A stretch of DNA of 64,000 nt from Austwickia sp. TVS 96-490-7B (GTDB lineage: Bacteria; Actinomycetota; Actinomycetes; Actinomycetales; Dermatophilaceae), in contig NZ_JAHPZL010000003.1 of the NCBI RefSeq assembly GCF_019331795.1, positions 367,877-431,876 of the forward strand, read 5' to 3'. This document shows, piece by piece, positions 1 through 8,583 of the stretch. The notes under the pieces are model-generated. The model worked only from the letters and a program-made list of their open reading frames with translations. It had not been told where the DNA came from and ran no database searches. Each line of letters starts with the position of its first letter. Position 1 is the stretch's first letter. The translations under genes and the position numbers were made by a program.

Positions 1-39
1 CCAGTGGTGTCCACCGCCCTGTCGTGTCGCGCGCTGAAA

Positions 40-927
40 TCAGAGAGCTTTGACGATCTCGCGCATCAAGTTAGCCGTCTCGGTCGGCGTCTTGCCGACC
101 TTGACTCCAGCAGCCTCCAGGGCAGCCTTCTTCGCCTCAGCAGTGCCAGAGCCACCGGAGACGATGGCGCCAGCGTGGCCCATGGTCTTACCCTCGGGAG
201 CCATGAAGCCCGCCACGTAGCCGACGACCGGCTTGGTGACATGCTCCTTGATGTAGGCCGCAGCGCGCTCCTCGGCGTCTCCACCGATCTCACCGATCAT
301 GACGATGCCAATGGTCTCTGGGTCCTTCTCGAAGGCCTCAAGAGCATCGATGTGCGTCGTTCCGATGACCGGGTCTCCACCGATACCGATGCCGGTGGTG
401 AAGCCGATGTCGCGCAGTTCGAACATCATCTGGTACGTCAGGGTCCCCGACTTTGAGACCAGACCCAACTTGCCCTGACCAGAAACGTCAGCCGGGGTGA
501 TACCAGCATTCGACTGTCCGGGGCTGATGATGCCAGGGCAGTTGGGGCCAATGATGCGGGTGGTGCCCGTCGCCTTGGCGTAGTTGAAGAACTCGGCGGT
601 GTCCTTCACGGCAATGCCCTCAGTAATCACCACGAGCAGCGGCATCTCAGCATCCACGGCCTCGATGACGGCATCCTTGGCGAACTTCGGCGGAACGAAA
701 ACGACCGACACGTTAGCGCCTGTCGCGTCCATGGCCTCTTTGACCGTGCCGAAAACGGGGACCTTCACGCCGCCGTCAAATTCGACCTCGGTGCCGGCTT
801 TCCGGGGGTTGACCCCACCGACGATCGTCGAGCCGCTCGCCAGCATGCGCTGGGTGTGCTTCATGCCCTCCGAGCCGGTCATGCCCTGGACGATGATCTT
901 GCTGTCGCTGTTGAGGAAGATAGCCAT
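40..927 (-). CDS. sucD: Succinyl-CoA synthetase alpha subunit
   Basis: This 295-residue protein is the CoA-binding, phosphohistidine-carrying subunit of succinyl-CoA synthetase. With SucC it interconverts succinyl-CoA and succinate with substrate-level phosphorylation in the TCA cycle, in the cytoplasm. The N-terminal Rossmann region carries the CoA-binding motif [12 protein letters not shown]. The C-terminal half has [17 protein letters not shown], whose His (about residue 251) is the residue phosphorylated in the family. The length is normal for the family. It lies 14 bp downstream of sucC on the same strand, so the two are co-transcribed in the order sucC-sucD. I see nothing unusual in it. 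Confidence 0.98.
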   Translation of the reverse strand: MAIFLNSDSKIIVQGMTGSEGMKHTQRMLASGSTIVGGVNPRKAGTEVEFDGGVKVPVFGTVKEAMDATGANVSVVFVPPKFAKDAVIEAVDAEMPLLVVITEGIAVKDTAEFFNYAKATGTTRIIGPNCPGIISPGQSNAGITPADVSGQGKLGLVSKSGTLTYQMMFELRDIGFTTGIGIGGDPVIGTTHIDALEAFEKDPETIGIVMIGEIGGDAEERAAAYIKEHVTKPVVGYVAGFMAPEGKTMGHAGAIVSGGSGTAEAKKAALEAAGVKVGKTPTETANLMREIVKAL

Positions 928-941
928 CAGTCGTCAGTCCT

Positions 942-2129
942 TCACTTCGCAGCCGCGGCCAGCTCGGCAGCTTTACGCGCCCCGCCGTCCATGGTCTCTT
1001 CAATCGTCACGAGCGGGTGCGCGTACTCCGCGAGGATGCGGCGCCCCTCCACCACGTTGTTGCCATCCAGGCGCACGACCAGCGGCTTGGTGGCCGCGTC
1101 GCCAAGGGTCTTCAACGCCCCAACGATGCCGTTGGCGACCGCGTCACAGGCGGTGATGCCACCGAAGACGTTGACGAAGACCGACTTGACCTGCTCGTCA
1201 CCGAGGATGACGTCCAGTCCGTTCGCCATCACCTCAGCGCTGGCGCCACCACCGATGTCCAGGAAGTTGGCGGGCTTGGCTGCCCCACCGGTGTAGTCCT
1301 GACCGGCGTAGGCGACGACGTCCAGGGTGCTCATGACCAGTCCGGCGCCGTTACCGATGATGCCGACGTTGCCATCCAACTTCACGTAGTTGAGGCCCAT
1401 CGCCTTGGCCTTGGCCTCCAGCGGGTCCTCGGATGCTTCGTCGACGAGGTCGGCGTGCTCCGGCTGGCGGAAGGAGGCGTTGTCATCCAGGGTGACCTTG
1501 CCGTCGAGGGCAACAATGCTGCCGTCGGCGACCTTGACCAGCGGGTTGACCTCGACCAACGTGGCGTCTTCGTCCCGGTAGACCTTCCACAGGGTCATCA
1601 GGACCGAGGCGACCTTGGCGGCGGTCTCCGCGTCAAAACCGGCAGCGGCGACAATCTCGTCTGCTTTCGCCTGGTCAATTCCGACGTTGGGGTCGACGGC
1701 AACTCGCGCCAGCGCCTCAGGGCGCTCGACCGCCAGCTGCTCAATCTCCATGCCGCCTTCCTTGCTGCACATCGCAAGGTAGGTGCGGTTGGCGCGGTCA
1801 AGCAGGATGGAGAAGTAATACTCCTCGACGATCTGGGCGCCCTGAGCGATCATGACCACATTGACCTTGTGGCCCTTGATGTCCATGCCGAGGATCTGCC
1901 CGGCAAGCTGCTCGGCCTCATCTGCGCTCTTGGCGACCTTGACGCCACCGGCCTTGCCGCGTCCACCAGTCTTCACCTGGGCCTTGACAACGGTCACGCC
2001 GCCGCTCTTGGCGCCGATGTCCTCGGCTGCCGCCTTAGCCTCGGCAGGGGTCTGAGCGACCTTCCCTGCCAGCACGGGGACTCCGTGCTTTTCGAACATG
2101 TCACGTGCTTGGTACTCAAAGAGATCCAC
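942..2129 (-). CDS. sucC: Succinyl-CoA synthetase beta subunit
   Basis: This is the nucleotide-binding subunit (395 residues) of succinyl-CoA synthetase, partner of SucD. It begins [19 protein letters not shown], the typical start of the ATP-grasp domain. The C-terminal ligase domain contains [18 protein letters not shown], which holds the conserved GGI(T) phosphate-binding segment. It is the first gene of the sucC-sucD pair. The 165 bp upstream (2130-2294) must hold its promoter, but I cannot place -35 and -10 boxes with confidence. I did not determine ADP versus GDP specificity. Confidence 0.98.
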   Translation of the reverse strand: MDLFEYQARDMFEKHGVPVLAGKVAQTPAEAKAAAEDIGAKSGGVTVVKAQVKTGGRGKAGGVKVAKSADEAEQLAGQILGMDIKGHKVNVVMIAQGAQIVEEYYFSILLDRANRTYLAMCSKEGGMEIEQLAVERPEALARVAVDPNVGIDQAKADEIVAAAGFDAETAAKVASVLMTLWKVYRDEDATLVEVNPLVKVADGSIVALDGKVTLDDNASFRQPEHADLVDEASEDPLEAKAKAMGLNYVKLDGNVGIIGNGAGLVMSTLDVVAYAGQDYTGGAAKPANFLDIGGGASAEVMANGLDVILGDEQVKSVFVNVFGGITACDAVANGIVGALKTLGDAATKPLVVRLDGNNVVEGRRILAEYAHPLVTIEETMDGGARKAAELAAAAK

Positions 2130-2294
2130 GGCAGCTTCCTCGTCGCTTCCTCGTCGTCGATGGTCACGTCCGCCGATGATCCTATCGCTGTCACCGCAGG
2201 GCTAAGCGTCTGAGCAGGGCCGACACACTACAACATGCCTTCTACCAGCGAAATCCGTCAAATCAGCACCCGCCGTGGAGCATTGCACCAGCGA

Positions 2295-3410
2295 CTAGAG
2301 TCCGCCTCCGGTCCCCGACTCGACCTCGCCGAGCCATTCAGCAAATCCGTCATCACGGCCAGCCCAGGTCACCGCTGCGCCCATCATCTCCGCGTCACTC
2401 ATGACGGCGTCATCGAAGGCTTCCCGGATCTGCAAAGCCGTTTCTTCATCGGTCGTGACGATCAGACGGGTCTGCCGGGGTGCATCCTCCCACTCACCCA
2501 CGCTCCCGATGGCTAGCGCGCCGCCTGCTGCTTCCCAGGCGATGGCAAGGTCAGGCCGACCCGGCAACCAGAACGCTCCGCGCGCTCGCTGATCGCCCGC
2601 ACCGAGATCTTCGATCCGAGCCAAAAGGCGCTCCGGATGGAAGGGTTTCCAGGTGCATAGGTCAAGAGTGACGATGCCACCGGCAGCATCGGCACCGGAA
2701 GGGTGCCGTCGACGCGGATCGGCGTACGAACGGGCAGCAGCAGTGTCATGGACGGTCTCAACGCGAGCGAGTTCGCCAGCGTTCTCCAGACCGACGTGCA
2801 CCTGGCTGCTGGGGCGACGCAGATGGTCGAGCAGCGCTTGGTCAGCCTCATCGGGTTCCGGGTGGACCAGGACGATCTCATCGGCGAGTTCGATTTGGGC
2901 GACCAGAACTTCTCCGTACGCCCGCCGGTCGTCCTCAATCATCTGCAAGCCGAGGTCGGCGAGTAGGTCATCACCGAAGATGCCGTCGCAGAGGTCTTTG
3001 GCGCTGACCACGGCGACCACGGATGCGGTCTGCAGGTAACGCGATGCCGGTCCGTCCGGGGTCTCCCCGTCGGCGAGCGCGAGGGTCAGCGCGAGGGGTT
3101 CTGATGCGACCGGGAGGACCACGACGAGTCGGGACCACTGTCCGGTCTGGGCCAGACGGACCAGGGTGGGCAGGATCGCTTCGCGGATGGAGCAGCTGAG
3201 GCAGGGGTGTTCGACGTCCTCGCTGCCGTGGTCGAGCCGTCCGGTGACATCGGTCAGAGTCCAGTGGACGCGGCCTGCCTCGGCGTCAACGGTGACGGTG
3301 AAGACGGCGGAATCGGGGAGGTCGATCTGCAACCCCATGGCGACCAGGGCCTGGTCGGTCTGGTCCAGTCCAACGACGACGTGGATCGACAGGGGTGGCG
3401 CGGTTGCCAT
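2295..3410 (-). CDS. CobW-like protein of the zinc-starvation block (degenerate P-loop)
   Basis: The 371-residue protein resembles the CobW/COG0523 metallochaperone GTPases in overall plan. It has an N-terminal hydrophobic strand, the [10 protein letters not shown] stretch that matches the family's CxCC-type metal-binding motif, and a C-terminal CobW_C-like half (about residues 225-365, with [15 protein letters not shown] and [11 protein letters not shown]). Where the family has GFLGAGKTT, this protein has [16 protein letters not shown], so the Walker A lysine and threonine are missing and GTP hydrolysis is doubtful. It is divergent from rpmB, with a Zur-like box in the shared 107-bp gap, so it is probably induced by zinc shortage. 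Mycobacteria carry a comparable gene beside alternative ribosomal proteins, where I recall a role in ribosome hibernation under zinc depletion. A similar role here is inference. Confidence 0.75.
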   Translation of the reverse strand: MATAPPLSIHVVVGLDQTDQALVAMGLQIDLPDSAVFTVTVDAEAGRVHWTLTDVTGRLDHGSEDVEHPCLSCSIREAILPTLVRLAQTGQWSRLVVVLPVASEPLALTLALADGETPDGPASRYLQTASVVAVVSAKDLCDGIFGDDLLADLGLQMIEDDRRAYGEVLVAQIELADEIVLVHPEPDEADQALLDHLRRPSSQVHVGLENAGELARVETVHDTAAARSYADPRRRHPSGADAAGGIVTLDLCTWKPFHPERLLARIEDLGAGDQRARGAFWLPGRPDLAIAWEAAGGALAIGSVGEWEDAPRQTRLIVTTDEETALQIREAFDDAVMSDAEMMGAAVTWAGRDDGFAEWLGEVESGTGGGL

Positions 3411-3438
3411 GGGCGTCCTCCGACAGTGAGTTCAGTAA

Positions 3439-3453
3439 TGAGAATCGTTCTCT
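3439..3453. promoter_or_regulatory. Zur-box-like operator between CobW-like gene and rpmB
   Basis: The 15-mer TGAGAATCGTTCTCT contains the perfect palindrome GAGAA-TCG-TTCTC and fits the actinobacterial Zur consensus TGAnAATnnTTnTCA at all but the last base. Just downstream, CTCTCTA-TAA-TAGAGAG (3450-3466) is a second perfect palindrome that includes a TATAAT hexamer (3455-3460), a candidate -10 for rpmB. A Zur dimer here would block both divergent promoters. Confidence 0.75.
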
Positions 3454-3517
3454 CTATAATAGAGAGTATCGAGGCCCGCAGATCATGCCGGGCACCCCGA
3501 CCACCCGAGGAGACGAC

Positions 3518-3754
3518 ATGTCCCGGCACTGCCAGTTGACCGGCGCCGAGCCCCGTTTCGGCAACACCATCAGCCACTCGCACCGTCGTACGTCGCGTCG
3601 CTTTGACCCGAACATTCAAAAGAAGACCTACTTTGTGCCCAGCCTGGGTCGGCGGGTCACCCTGCGCCTGTCAGCGTCGGCCATCAAGACCGTGGACCAC
3701 ATCGGGATCGAAGCAGCGATCGGACGGATTCGGGCGCGCGGCGAGAAAATCTGA
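3518..3754 (+). CDS. rpmB: Ribosomal protein L28, cysteine-poor (zinc-independent) paralogue
   Basis: This 78-residue L28 begins [16 protein letters not shown] and contains the family signature [19 protein letters not shown]. It has a single cysteine (residue 5) rather than the two CxxC pairs of zinc-binding L28, so it is the C-minus form that replaces the zinc protein when zinc is scarce. The ATG follows CGAGGAGACGAC, a good ribosome binding site. It is the first gene right of a Zur-like box and diverges from the CobW-like gene. A second, zinc-binding copy is expected elsewhere in the genome. Confidence 0.92.
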   Translation: MSRHCQLTGAEPRFGNTISHSHRRTSRRFDPNIQKKTYFVPSLGRRVTLRLSASAIKTVDHIGIEAAIGRIRARGEKI

Positions 3755-3855
3755 GTCGCCGTGGAGGACAGCCAGCTCTCGAGCATGGCCACCCGCAGGA
3801 GCGGCTGAGGTCGGCGTCGTCACGGCATGCCACCGTCACGAGCCGACCTCGCCGT

Positions 3856-4035
3856 TCACAGTCCGACAGTCAGCGGGTCGACAAGCCCTTTCTGCACTGC
3901 TCGCACCAGCCGCCGCGGGACCTGGCACTCCTGCCCGTCGACGACGACGGAGACCAGGTCAGGCGCCTGGGCCTTCCAGTTGGCGCGACGAGAGCGGGTG
4001 TTGCTGCGGGACATCTTCCGCTTGGGAACGGCCAT
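3856..4035 (-). CDS. rpmF: Ribosomal protein L32, cysteine-poor paralogue
   Basis: A 59-residue protein reads [21 protein letters not shown] at its start, the classic N-terminus of L32, and ends LVDPLTVGL. It has one Cys only, so there is no Cys4 zinc ribbon. The start codon at 4035 is preceded by GGAGTAT. It converges on rpmB and diverges from rpmG, with the second Zur-like box in the 57-bp gap between L32 and L33. This places L32 in the same zinc-responsive group. Confidence 0.92.
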   Translation of the reverse strand: MAVPKRKMSRSNTRSRRANWKAQAPDLVSVVVDGQECQVPRRLVRAVQKGLVDPLTVGL

Positions 4036-4056
4036 GGCGATACTCCTCCATCTTAT

Positions 4057-4071
4057 TGATTATGATTCTCA
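4057..4071. promoter_or_regulatory. Zur-box-like operator between rpmF and rpmG
   Basis: TGATTATGATTCTCA matches the actinobacterial Zur consensus TGAnAATGATTnTCA with one mismatch. It lies midway between the divergent starts of L32 (4035) and L33 (4093). The AT-rich stretch that follows, CTATATAGAGAG, resembles the segment beside the first box. Confidence 0.75.
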
Positions 4072-4092
4072 CTATATAGAGAGAGGACCACG

Positions 4093-4260
4093 ATGGCCAA
4101 GACAACGGACATCCGACCCGTCATCAAACTGCGATCCACCGCAGGCACCGGTTACACCTACGTGACCCGCAAGAACCGGCGCAACGACCCTGACCGACTG
4201 GTGCTGCGCAAGTTTGACCCGGTCATTCGTCGCCACGTCGACTTCAAGGAAGAACGCTGA
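4093..4260 (+). CDS. rpmG: Ribosomal protein L33, cysteine-free paralogue
   Basis: This 55-residue protein has the L33 pattern [20 protein letters not shown] and ends in DFKEER. It contains no cysteine, so it is the zinc-independent form. The ATG is preceded by GAGAGGACCACG. Its stop codon overlaps the start of rpsN (TGATG), which implies translational coupling. It begins 22 bp after the Zur-like box. Confidence 0.94.
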   Translation: MAKTTDIRPVIKLRSTAGTGYTYVTRKNRRNDPDRLVLRKFDPVIRRHVDFKEER

Positions 4261-4565
4261 TGGCTAAGAAGAGCAAGATCGCCCGCGACGCCCAGCGACG
4301 GGAAATCGTCGCCCGCTTCGCCGAGGAACGGCTGGCCCTCAAAGCCACGATCGCCTCCCCCACCGCAGACCCGGACGCTAAAGCCGCAGCCCAGGCCCGT
4401 TTGCAGCGGATGCCGCGCGATGCCAGCGCCACCCGACTGCGCAACCGCTGCGCCGTCGATGGACGCCCCCGCGCCTACTACCGCACTTTCGGGATCTCTC
4501 GAGTACGGCTGCGCGAGATGGCCCACGCCGGCGAACTCCCCGGAGTCACCAAATCCAGCTGGTGA
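4260..4565 (+). CDS. rpsN: Ribosomal protein S14, long zinc-independent form
   Basis: This is the 101-residue S14, longer than the about 61-residue zinc-binding S14 found in most actinobacterial ribosomal operons. It starts [15 protein letters not shown] and ends with the conserved [20 protein letters not shown] and GVTKSSW. Only one Cys is present. It overlaps rpmG by one base and is followed 63 bp later by rpmE2. All belong to the zinc-starvation cluster. Confidence 0.95.
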   Translation: MAKKSKIARDAQRREIVARFAEERLALKATIASPTADPDAKAAAQARLQRMPRDASATRLRNRCAVDGRPRAYYRTFGISRVRLREMAHAGELPGVTKSSW

Positions 4566-4628
4566 CCCCGGTCACCACCCACCCTTGAGCCCGCCACATC
4601 GTCGGGCCCGATCGCAAGAGGCTGCTCA

Positions 4629-4883
4629 GTGAAACCTGGAATCCACCCCGAATACCGCCCGGTCGTCTTCCGTGACATCGCCGCCGGGTACGCCTTCCTG
4701 ACCCGGTCCACCGCCCAGAGCCGGGACACCATCGAATGGGAAGACGGCAACACCTACCCTGTCGTCAACGTTGACGTCTCCTCCGCGAGCCACCCCTTCT
4801 ACACCGGCAAGCAGAAGATCGTCGACACTGCAGGACGCGTCGAGCGCTTCCGCAAGCGGTACGGCGCCCACGCCGGGCGCTGA
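4629..4883 (+). CDS. rpmE2: Ribosomal protein L31 type B
   Basis: This 84-residue protein starts [16 protein letters not shown], the hallmark of type B L31, and has the terminal [20 protein letters not shown] block. It lacks the cysteines that bind zinc in type A L31, so it is the alternative form made under zinc limitation. The ribosome binding site is AAGAGG, 13-8 bases before the ATG. It is the last gene of the rpmG-rpsN-rpmE2 unit and is followed by a strong hairpin at 4930-4970. Confidence 0.95.
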   Translation: MKPGIHPEYRPVVFRDIAAGYAFLTRSTAQSRDTIEWEDGNTYPVVNVDVSSASHPFYTGKQKIVDTAGRVERFRKRYGAHAGR

Positions 4884-4929
4884 CCTCGACGTTGCTCGGA
4901 GTCGCATCGACACCGAGACCACCAGGGCC

Positions 4930-4970
4930 GAAGGGTCCCGACCCCGCACCACCACGGGCCGGGACCCTTC
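4930..4970 (+). terminator. Hairpin terminator after rpmE2
   Basis: GAAGGGTCCCG (4930-4940) pairs perfectly with CGGGACCCTTC (4960-4970) across a 19-nt loop. The 11-bp stem lies 46 bp after the rpmE2 stop. There is no U tract, which is common for actinobacterial hairpin terminators. Confidence 0.7.
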
Positions 4971-5156
4971 GTCGTACCACCGGCAGCGACCCCTCACGCA
5001 CCAATCGGCAACGCGCCGTCCCAGATGCTCTCGATCCGCACGGACAAGGTGGATCATCGACTCACCGACAGTCTTTCCAAAACTCCTCAACTTTCCCGCG
5101 GAACAGCCGAATACAGCGGTGAGCCCCCCTCTCGCCACCGCCAGGAGCCCTACACC

Positions 5157-6893
5157 ATGCCTCCGGTCCCATCGTCTCGGATACGCCTCGCCGCGCTGGT
5201 CGTCGGCCTGGTTCTCCCTTCCGTGGGCATCGGCACCGCTTCCGCTGGCGACAATGCCAGCCCACCCGAAAGCACCGTCACCACCAGTCCGGCGACAGCA
5301 GCTCCCACCTCACCCAGCGCTCCTCCCGCAGAGCCCAGCAGCGCCTCCGATTGCCAACCCACCATCACCATCAGTCAGGACCAGCACACCGACTACTGGT
5401 CCCCGCTGCGGATCACCCTCGCCGGGTCTTTCCCAGATCACTGCACGGTGGACACCAGCACCGACCTCACAGCGCAGGCCGCAGCGATCCCCGGAGTGAC
5501 TTTCAGCGCCGGGACATTCCCGTTTGACCACGGCACCATGACCATCACCACCAGTGGCGCAGTGAGCTTCCACTTCGACGACACCTTCGCTCATGCCAGC
5601 GGGCGGGTCTTTGGGGGCACGATCCTGCTCGCGTTCGATCGCCGAACCATCACCCCGAGCAGCACCCTGGATCTCTCCTGGTCCGGAGCTATCGCGAGTC
5701 ACACCCCCCTCACCGTGCCAGACTGCCCTGGCTGCTCCACGATGCCCACCATCAACACCAAATGGTCCGTCATCGGCCTCCCCCGTGCTGGCTACAACGA
5801 CCTCATTTCCGGGATCAACACCCTGACGATCACCCAGCCCGTCATCGACTCTCGCCAGGACGTTGTCATCAGCGACACCCTCACCGGTGCCCAAGAATGC
5901 ACCCGCGCCGCGCTCAACGAGGTCTCCGCACGAGATGCCTCCGGCAACGAGACGTCCACGACCATCGCCGCCGTTCCCTGCAATGACGACCGCGCCACCG
6001 TTGGACCAGTGACCATCCCGGCGAGTTCCTTGAAAGCCGGGCACTACTACCAGCTGATCGTCATCGCCAAAACCACCGCCTACCAAAGCACCGGATATCA
6101 AGACAATGGCGCCGTCGTCATCTCCGGAGCAACCGTCCCCGTCAGTGCCACCGCCATGTGGAAGACCGGGACGGCGTACGGCGGAAGCGACGGCCCACCA
6201 GCGCCGACTCCCTCCCCGTCGCCGACCGACCCGACCACACCACCGACACCTGATCCCACTCCTTCTCCGACGACGTCTGACCCCACGACGCCGCCGCCTC
6301 CTGACCCCACCACCACCGCACCGCCCGAGCCGACTCCGTCCCCATCGGGACCAGACCCAGCCCCTGAGCCGCCAGCCACTCCCACGGATCCTCCGACGAC
6401 CCCGTCGACCACGACATCCTCAGCGGCGCCACCACTGCCCCCACCCCCGCCAGTACCGCCACCGCCACCGCCCCCACCGGCGCCGGAACCACCTGCACCA
6501 CCTGCCCCGGAGCCTCCGCCCGCGCCTGCGGTGATACCCACTCTGCCGCCAGCTCCCCCCAGCGCCATCGCGGCCCTGCCTGCGATCCCGGACCGCGCCT
6601 CGGTCGCCCATGCCGCCAGCGAGCCACACCACCCTGCGGCATCACCGTTTGCTCCACCGTCGGTCATCCCGATGCCCGCTCCGACCCCGAACTCTGATGC
6701 CGCCGAACCAGCCGCCCCCACCGCCCCGGCACCTCAGGTGGTCATCGCCGGTGGCGTGCCCTTAACTGTTCCTGCCGCAGCTCCCGGCGGTTTGCCTCGG
6801 AGTGGAACGGAACTGGCCGCAATGGTCTTGTACGGCGGGGTACTGGTCGCTGGCGGGCTGGGCCTCTTGAGTGCGGTTCGCCGTCGGATCTGA
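5157..6893 (+). CDS. Proline-rich cell-wall surface protein with LPRSG sorting signal
   Basis: The 578-residue protein has a signal peptide (MPPVPSSRIRLAALVVGLVL, then an Ala-rich cleavage region near residue 30). A Cys-containing beta-rich domain spans about residues 60-345 (DCQPTITISQ ... GATVPVSATAMW). A very long Pro/Thr/Ser and poly-Pro stalk runs over about residues 350-535. The C-terminus is LPRSG (546-550), a hydrophobic helix and RRRI. This is the layout of a sortase-anchored surface adhesin, although LPRSG departs from LPxTG. The folded part recalls MSCRAMM-type Ig-like adhesin domains, but only by general pattern. The ATG at 5157 is chosen because AGGAG sits at 5143-5147 and the signal peptide begins there. 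No sortase gene is in view. Confidence 0.75.
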   Translation: MPPVPSSRIRLAALVVGLVLPSVGIGTASAGDNASPPESTVTTSPATAAPTSPSAPPAEPSSASDCQPTITISQDQHTDYWSPLRITLAGSFPDHCTVDTSTDLTAQAAAIPGVTFSAGTFPFDHGTMTITTSGAVSFHFDDTFAHASGRVFGGTILLAFDRRTITPSSTLDLSWSGAIASHTPLTVPDCPGCSTMPTINTKWSVIGLPRAGYNDLISGINTLTITQPVIDSRQDVVISDTLTGAQECTRAALNEVSARDASGNETSTTIAAVPCNDDRATVGPVTIPASSLKAGHYYQLIVIAKTTAYQSTGYQDNGAVVISGATVPVSATAMWKTGTAYGGSDGPPAPTPSPSPTDPTTPPTPDPTPSPTTSDPTTPPPPDPTTTAPPEPTPSPSGPDPAPEPPATPTDPPTTPSTTTSSAAPPLPPPPPVPPPPPPPPAPEPPAPPAPEPPPAPAVIPTLPPAPPSAIAALPAIPDRASVAHAASEPHHPAASPFAPPSVIPMPAPTPNSDAAEPAAPTAPAPQVVIAGGVPLTVPAAAPGGLPRSGTELAAMVLYGGVLVAGGLGLLSAVRRRI

Positions 6894-6954
6894 CCGCCGC
6901 ACGACAAGCCCCACCGTGGACTCGTCGGTAGCAAGACCGAAGCAGCGAAGACTC

Positions 6955-7356
6955 TCAGCGATCAGCGAGATTTTCCTCGACCCAGGCGACGACCTCAGCC
7001 GTCGTGGCTCCGGGGGTGAAGACTTTGGCGACGCCAGCTTTTTCCAGCAGCACGATGTCGTCATCGGGGATGATCCCCCCGCCGAAAACGACGATATCGC
7101 TGGCGTGTTGGTGAGCCAGCAGCTCCAGGACCCGGGTAAACAGCGTCATGTGTGCCCCGGAGAGGACTGATAGTCCAATGCCGTCAGCGTCCTCTTGGAT
7201 GGCAGCCTCGACGATCTGTTCAGGAGTCTGATGCAGGCCGGTGTAAATCACTTCCACACCGGCATCCCGCAACGCTCGCGCGATGACCTTCGCGCCTCGG
7301 TCGTGGCCGTCCAGGCCAGGTTTAGCCACCACGACGCGCAATGGGGATCGACTCAT
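6955..7356 (-). CDS. Stand-alone cobalamin-binding domain protein (mutase small-subunit type)
   Basis: This 133-residue protein is a free B12-binding domain. It carries the cobalamin motif LDGHDRG (DxHxxG, whose His is the lower axial ligand), then GLSVLSGAH and [11 protein letters not shown], as in the C-terminal domain of methylmalonyl-CoA mutase. Free domains of this size act as small subunits of acyl-CoA mutases such as isobutyryl-CoA mutase (IcmB type), or as adaptors in other B12 proteins. No large subunit lies in the window, so the partner is unknown. It is monocistronic, converges on the surface-protein gene and diverges from the M23 peptidase. Confidence 0.85.
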   Translation of the reverse strand: MSRSPLRVVVAKPGLDGHDRGAKVIARALRDAGVEVIYTGLHQTPEQIVEAAIQEDADGIGLSVLSGAHMTLFTRVLELLAHQHASDIVVFGGGIIPDDDIVLLEKAGVAKVFTPGATTAEVVAWVEENLADR

Positions 7357-7686
7357 GCGCCCACAGTAGCGACGAGCTAGATCACGAGATGATTACGGCG
7401 CCGAGCTCGATCGCGACTTTTGCATGATCTGAGTCACAGTGCACCGCCCCCTCGGCGACACACCGCTCTCGTCGTCGCCAGATGCGAGATATCCCACACT
7501 CAAGGCCCCAACCTGCACCAAAGACGCCACCCCATGCGGAAACACCAGCCCCAGAGGGTTCGATGAGTCACATCAGGCCCATCTGTCACTCCCATACTTG
7601 GACGACGTTGAGATAACGTTTAGGTCGCAAGTTGATAAAGAACGCTCAGCTCGAGATCGTCGTCATCCCGATCCCCGACCACAGGA
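7357..7686. other. Gene-free stretch between B12-domain gene and M23 peptidase
   Basis: These 330 bp hold the divergent promoter region. I find no convincing ORF. The only repeated element I noticed is TGAGTCACA, present at 7430-7438 and 7564-7572. I looked for a c-di-AMP (ydaO) riboswitch, which often precedes cell-wall hydrolase genes in actinobacteria, and did not see its conserved elements. Confidence 0.4.
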
Positions 7687-8454
7687 ATGTTTGTGCCACG
7701 TCACTATTCCGGCCGTCACCGGCCCCCCGCAGGAGCCGCTCACGGCAGTCGCCATCGAGCTGGACCACCTCGCCGCCACACCGTCGTTGCGTCCATGTCG
7801 CTCATTGGGCTGGGAGCCGCGCTGACAGTGGCGCAGGGTCTCACCGACAGCCCGCTAGCCAACCTGGCCAATGCCAAACCGTTGAGCGCGCCGACTGACC
7901 TCGCGATGAGCGCGAAGCTGCCAGAAAGCCACCCCGCCACTCCCGTGTCAGCGACGTCGTCAAGTCCCAGCGCCCCAGCTTCTCCGTCGCCGCAGACCAG
8001 CACCACGTCGCCGACACCAACTCCTCCCCCGCCTCCGCCGAAGCCCCGCCCTGACCCCGCCAAGCGTTGGCTGCTTCCCGTTGAGGACGCGACCTTCACT
8101 TCCGGGTACGGCGCCCGATGGGGCACCGTCCACCGAGGCATCGACCTTGCCGCCCCGATAGGGACTCCATTGCGGTCTATGTCGACTGGCGTCATTGTTT
8201 TCGCCGGTCAGCAGAGCGGTTACGGCAACATCGTGCAGATCCGTTACTGGGACGGCACTATCTCCTACTACGGCCACATGAACTCCATCGCGGTGACCGT
8301 GGGGCAACAGGTTTCACCAGGCCAGGTTGTCGGCGAACTCGGCAACACCGGTCAGAGCACCGGACCACATGTCCACGTCGAAATCCATCCGCACGGCGGC
8401 GCTGACATCGACCCCCTGCCGTGGCTCAGCGCGCACGGCCTCGACGTGGAATAA
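7687..8454 (+). CDS. Secreted M23 (LytM-type) peptidase
   Basis: The 255-residue protein has a basic N-terminus and one hydrophobic segment (about residues 33-52, VVASMSLIGLGAALTVAQG). A Ser/Pro/Thr-rich linker follows (to about 125), then a C-terminal M23 domain. The zinc ligands are visible as HRGID (HxxxD) and GPHVHVEIH (HxH), so the enzyme should be an active zinc endopeptidase that cuts peptidoglycan cross-bridges outside the cell. Start choice is uncertain because the N-terminus is unusually long and Arg-rich; a later start would still keep the membrane segment. It converges on pcrA with a shared hairpin terminator. Confidence 0.88.
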   Translation: MFVPRHYSGRHRPPAGAAHGSRHRAGPPRRHTVVASMSLIGLGAALTVAQGLTDSPLANLANAKPLSAPTDLAMSAKLPESHPATPVSATSSSPSAPASPSPQTSTTSPTPTPPPPPPKPRPDPAKRWLLPVEDATFTSGYGARWGTVHRGIDLAAPIGTPLRSMSTGVIVFAGQQSGYGNIVQIRYWDGTISYYGHMNSIAVTVGQQVSPGQVVGELGNTGQSTGPHVHVEIHPHGGADIDPLPWLSAHGLDVE

Positions 8455-8497
8455 CACCGTCTCAGGGTTGATGATCACGGGACACTGCGGTGTCCGA

Positions 8498-8533
8498 CCG
8501 GCCACTCATGTCGAACTGCACGTGAGTGGCCGG
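8498..8533. terminator. Bidirectional hairpin between M23 gene and pcrA
   Basis: CCGGCCACTCA (8498-8508) pairs perfectly with TGAGTGGCCGG (8523-8533) over a 14-nt loop. It sits between two convergent genes, so it probably ends both transcripts. Confidence 0.75.
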
Positions 8534-8583
8534 CCCGGCATCAACGGTGAAGATGTGACCGGCCATTCTTCGCGGCGCTCTCT

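Noticed and set aside
1017-2213. 398-codon open frame opposite sucC
   Set aside because: It is the antisense shadow of a certain gene in high-GC DNA, without a ribosome binding site or family resemblance.
5310-6721. Gly-rich open frames opposite the surface-protein gene
   Set aside because: They are the complement of the Pro/Thr-rich stalk and have no other support.
7357-7686. Possible ydaO (c-di-AMP) riboswitch before the M23 peptidase
   Set aside because: The position would suit one, but I could not find the conserved sequence elements of the family.
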